DNA of 64,000 bases from NCBI GenBank assembly GCA_031425275.1, contig JANPJA010000091.1:1-64000 (forward strand), read 5' to 3'. The translations under genes were made by a program, and so were the position numbers. Below, piece after piece: positions 61,951 to 64,000 of this stretch. Position 1 is the first letter of the stretch. Each line of letters starts with the position of its first letter. The notes beneath the pieces are model-generated. The model was given only the letters and a program-made list of their open reading frames with translations, did not search any database and was not told the origin of the DNA. The DNA is from JAIVGV01 sp031425275. GTDB taxonomy: Bacteria > Acidobacteriota > Blastocatellia > Pyrinomonadales > Pyrinomonadaceae.

Positions 61951-64000
61951 AAAGCGGCCTTCTCTTGTGCTGTTCCTGATGGTCTGGGAACAGTGCCACG
62001 AAGAACTCCGTCCACCCGCCCATGCGGACGCGGACGAGGTTGTACTTGTCCGGGTTTTTCTGCGCGGCGGCGAAGGTTTCCGGGTCGCCCACCGTGAAGG
62101 TGCATATCGAGCCGCTCTTGCCGCCAGCGAATTTCTTTATCGTTTTGACGAGGTCTTTGAGCGGGAAGTTCTCGGGCAGGTTGTAGTCAACCGGCGCGCC
62201 GTCGCCGAGGCGAGCCATCACGGGGTTGGCGTAGCTGCGCAGGCCGGCGTCGAGAGCGTAGGTGCGCGAGTGCTGCATGACCCCGCCGTTGTCGATGGTG
62301 GCGGGCAGGTCGTGCGGCACGGGCGCGGGCGAGAGGTCTGACCCGAGGGGGCCGCTCGCGCGACGCCCGTCGGCCGAGGCACCATTGAACGAGCCGCTGA
62401 AGACGTACTGCTCGAAGGTACCGACGCCTGGCGCGAGGTGTATGACGAACGGGCGCTTCGCAGCCCCGTAACGCTCGGAGAGGCGCGCGAACGCCGCCTC
62501 GTGAATCTTGTCGTGGCGGGCCTGCTGGACGGTGTCGGCGAAGGTGTCGAGCAGCCACCAAGTCCAGCGGTCTACGGCCTTGACGCCGTTGCCGAACTTC
62601 GGCTGGGCGAGGCAGAGCCGGCGAATCTCGTCTATGCGCGCGCGGCCGAGGCTCGGGCCGAAGGCGACCATCTCCTGACCCGCAACGTCGAGCAGTCTGT
62701 GGCCCCAGTCGGTCGCGAGGCACGTGGTCAGCTCCGTGAGCGTGAAGAGGCGCCGCTTGAAGACAAGCTCGCCGATGACGTAGAGCGAGTCGGCGGCGTT
62801 GCTGACGCTGACGAGCAGCGGCGAGAAGATGTGGTATCGCGCGCCGCCCTCGGTCAGGTCGCGGCCCGACTCCAAGCAGCCCGAGATGAGCGCCGACAGC
62901 AGCGGCGAGGGCGCGATGCCGACCTTGTTGCCGTAGAAGGTCGTCAGGTTGCGCAGGTATCGGTGACACCCGAGCATCATGTGCGAGCGCAGTATGCCGA
63001 GGAACTCGTCGAGGTCTGCTATCTCGGCCGCGGGCTTGCTACGCCAAGAGTCCTTCGTGCCGCGCAGGTTGGTCGGCCCTGCGCCGGCCAGCCCCGCGCC
63101 GCGGTTCAGAGTCTTCTCGATGAGGTCGAGGGCCGAGACGAAGCCGAAGCTGAACTCGCTCTCGCCTGCGACCATCGTCTCGTAGCAGCCGTCGCAGGCG
63201 TAGTTTCGCGCCGCCGCGAGGGGAATGGGCTCGCCGCTGTTCTGCGCGAGCGCGGGGACAATTATGTCGTCGTTGAGCAGCACGGGGTGCGCGCCCCCGC
63301 TGAGCAGGGCGCGCGCGGCCAGCTTGATAACGTCGGCGGGCGTGCCCTTGTGGACACGCAAGTCGAGAGTCGGGCTGTTGAGCGGCAGCCGGCGGGCCGC
63401 AATCAGACACATCCGCGTGACCTCGTTGCACGCGTCCCGCGGCTCCGCCGAGTCGTCCGCAATCTGGCCTCCGACCGTGATCTGCTGCATCCACTGATTT
63501 AGCAGCCCGCCCTGATCGTAGTTCGACGAGCCGAAGAACCCCGTCAGCACGCCGTCGGCCGCCGTGAACCTGTTCTCCGCGTGCCGGAAGTTAAGGATGG
63601 CCCGCTCGTCGAGCTTAATCCAGAAACATTCAATCAACTCCTGAGCCTGCTCCGGCGTGAGCGTGCCCTTCTCGACATCGCGGTGGAAGTAGGGGTCGAG
63701 GAGCTGGTCGAGCCGGCCGATGGGGACGATCTCGACCGTCCAATGGAGCGCGCAATGGACAATGTATATTGCCTGTAACGCTTGGTGGAAGGTCTTGGCC
63801 GGCCTGCGCGGCACAACGTCGAGGCAGGCGGCCACCTGTTCGAGGCTCGCGCGGTTCGTATCTGACTCCGGCAGAGTCGCGGCCAACGCACGCGCCATCT
63901 CGGCATGGCGCTCGGCGTACTCGATGACGGCATCGGCCGACAGCGCCACGGACTCGTAGAAGACTGTCTGGGCTTCGCTCACGCCCTTCGCCGCCCCGCG
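61943..64000 (-). CDS. Glycyl-radical enzyme, PFL-like (5' end outside window)
   Basis: The frame is open to the window end; at least 685 residues are present. The catalytic Cys block is RNYACDGCYETMV with the GCxE pattern, and the C-terminal radical loop LVRVRMGGWTEFFVALFPDH has the glycine that carries the radical. Other blocks: RPAKTFHQALQAIYIVHCAL, FGSSNYDQGGLLNQWMQQIT, TLDLRVHKGTPADVIKLAAR and FSPLLVSVSNAADSLYVIGE. Family knowledge: pyruvate formate-lyase/diol dehydratase/decarboxylase superfamily, made oxygen-sensitive by activation. The radical-SAM activase is not in the window and the substrate class cannot be decided by eye. Confidence 0.88.
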   Translation of the reverse strand, partial: RGAAKGVSEAQTVFYESVALSADAVIEYAERHAEMARALAATLPESDTNRASLEQVAACLDVVPRRPAKTFHQALQAIYIVHCALHWTVEIVPIGRLDQLLDPYFHRDVEKGTLTPEQAQELIECFWIKLDERAILNFRHAENRFTAADGVLTGFFGSSNYDQGGLLNQWMQQITVGGQIADDSAEPRDACNEVTRMCLIAARRLPLNSPTLDLRVHKGTPADVIKLAARALLSGGAHPVLLNDDIIVPALAQNSGEPIPLAAARNYACDGCYETMVAGESEFSFGFVSALDLIEKTLNRGAGLAGAGPTNLRGTKDSWRSKPAAEIADLDEFLGILRSHMMLGCHRYLRNLTTFYGNKVGIAPSPLLSALISGCLESGRDLTEGGARYHIFSPLLVSVSNAADSLYVIGELVFKRRLFTLTELTTCLATDWGHRLLDVAGQEMVAFGPSLGRARIDEIRRLCLAQPKFGNGVKAVDRWTWWLLDTFADTVQQARHDKIHEAAFARLSERYGAAKRPFVIHLAPGVGTFEQYVFSGSFNGASADGRRASGPLGSDLSPAPVPHDLPATIDNGGVMQHSRTYALDAGLRSYANPVMARLGDGAPVDYNLPENFPLKDLVKTIKKFAGGKSGSICTFTVGDPETFAAAQKNPDKYNLVRVRMGGWTEFFVALFPDHQEQHKRRPLYG

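Overview
The window reads as a chromosome segment of a high-GC Gram-negative bacterium, most likely an Acidobacteriota (Blastocatellia-like). This assignment is an inference. It rests on an Oar-like TonB receptor with a carboxypeptidase-regulatory domain, a secreted CRTAC1/FG-GAP protein, a fused AroD-AroE enzyme, DUF2203, lipid A/KDO genes (lpxC, kdsD), and many short secreted proteins of unknown function. No rRNA or other marker is present to settle it.

Positions 1-40400 look like core chromosome. They hold surface and secreted proteins (1-10400). A minus-strand run follows with ThiF/MoeB, AroDE, two zinc-ribbon membrane proteins, a decayed hicAB pair and rlmB (10692-17224). Next come NYN, DUF2203, RDD and RqcH proteins, a lipocalin-like hydrolase, Uma2 and hemL (18712-26689). 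Then a PAS histidine kinase, DNA polymerase I, lpxC and kdsD (26839-35381). A membrane molybdopterin oxidoreductase, hemerythrin, an M28 peptidase and five tRNA genes complete it (35579-40410). The spacers of this part are full of long imperfect palindromes. Most are built from tandem seven-base words (TAGCTGT, TGGTCAG, CGTAAAT families), others from nested or long plain inverted repeats. These are the most striking non-coding structure.

At 40411 the character changes to an accessory region. A Septu-like ATPase/HNH nuclease pair (40990-43461) is followed by a patatin-like pseudogene split by a 5'-truncated IS5-family element, and by low-information sequence. Then comes a tightly packed plus-strand operon (46066-54636): ECF sigma factor, unknown protein, STAND-type ATPase, a 1272-residue ATPase-like/GAF/histidine-kinase protein, a receiver protein without a DNA-binding domain, and a HEXXH metallopeptidase. 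I consider this the best candidate for an undescribed signalling or conflict system: sensing by STAND NTPases, phosphorelay, and a peptidase as possible effector.

Facing it on the minus strand are enzymes rarely seen together: an LGFP-repeat/galactose-oxidase-like copper radical enzyme, an IS3-family element, a two-HKD phospholipase D-like protein, the C-terminal stub of a probable S1/P1 nuclease cut by an IS5 fragment, a DyP-type peroxidase, and a glycyl-radical enzyme that runs off the window end. The last two are translationally coupled. Whether these belong with the plus-strand operon is an open question.
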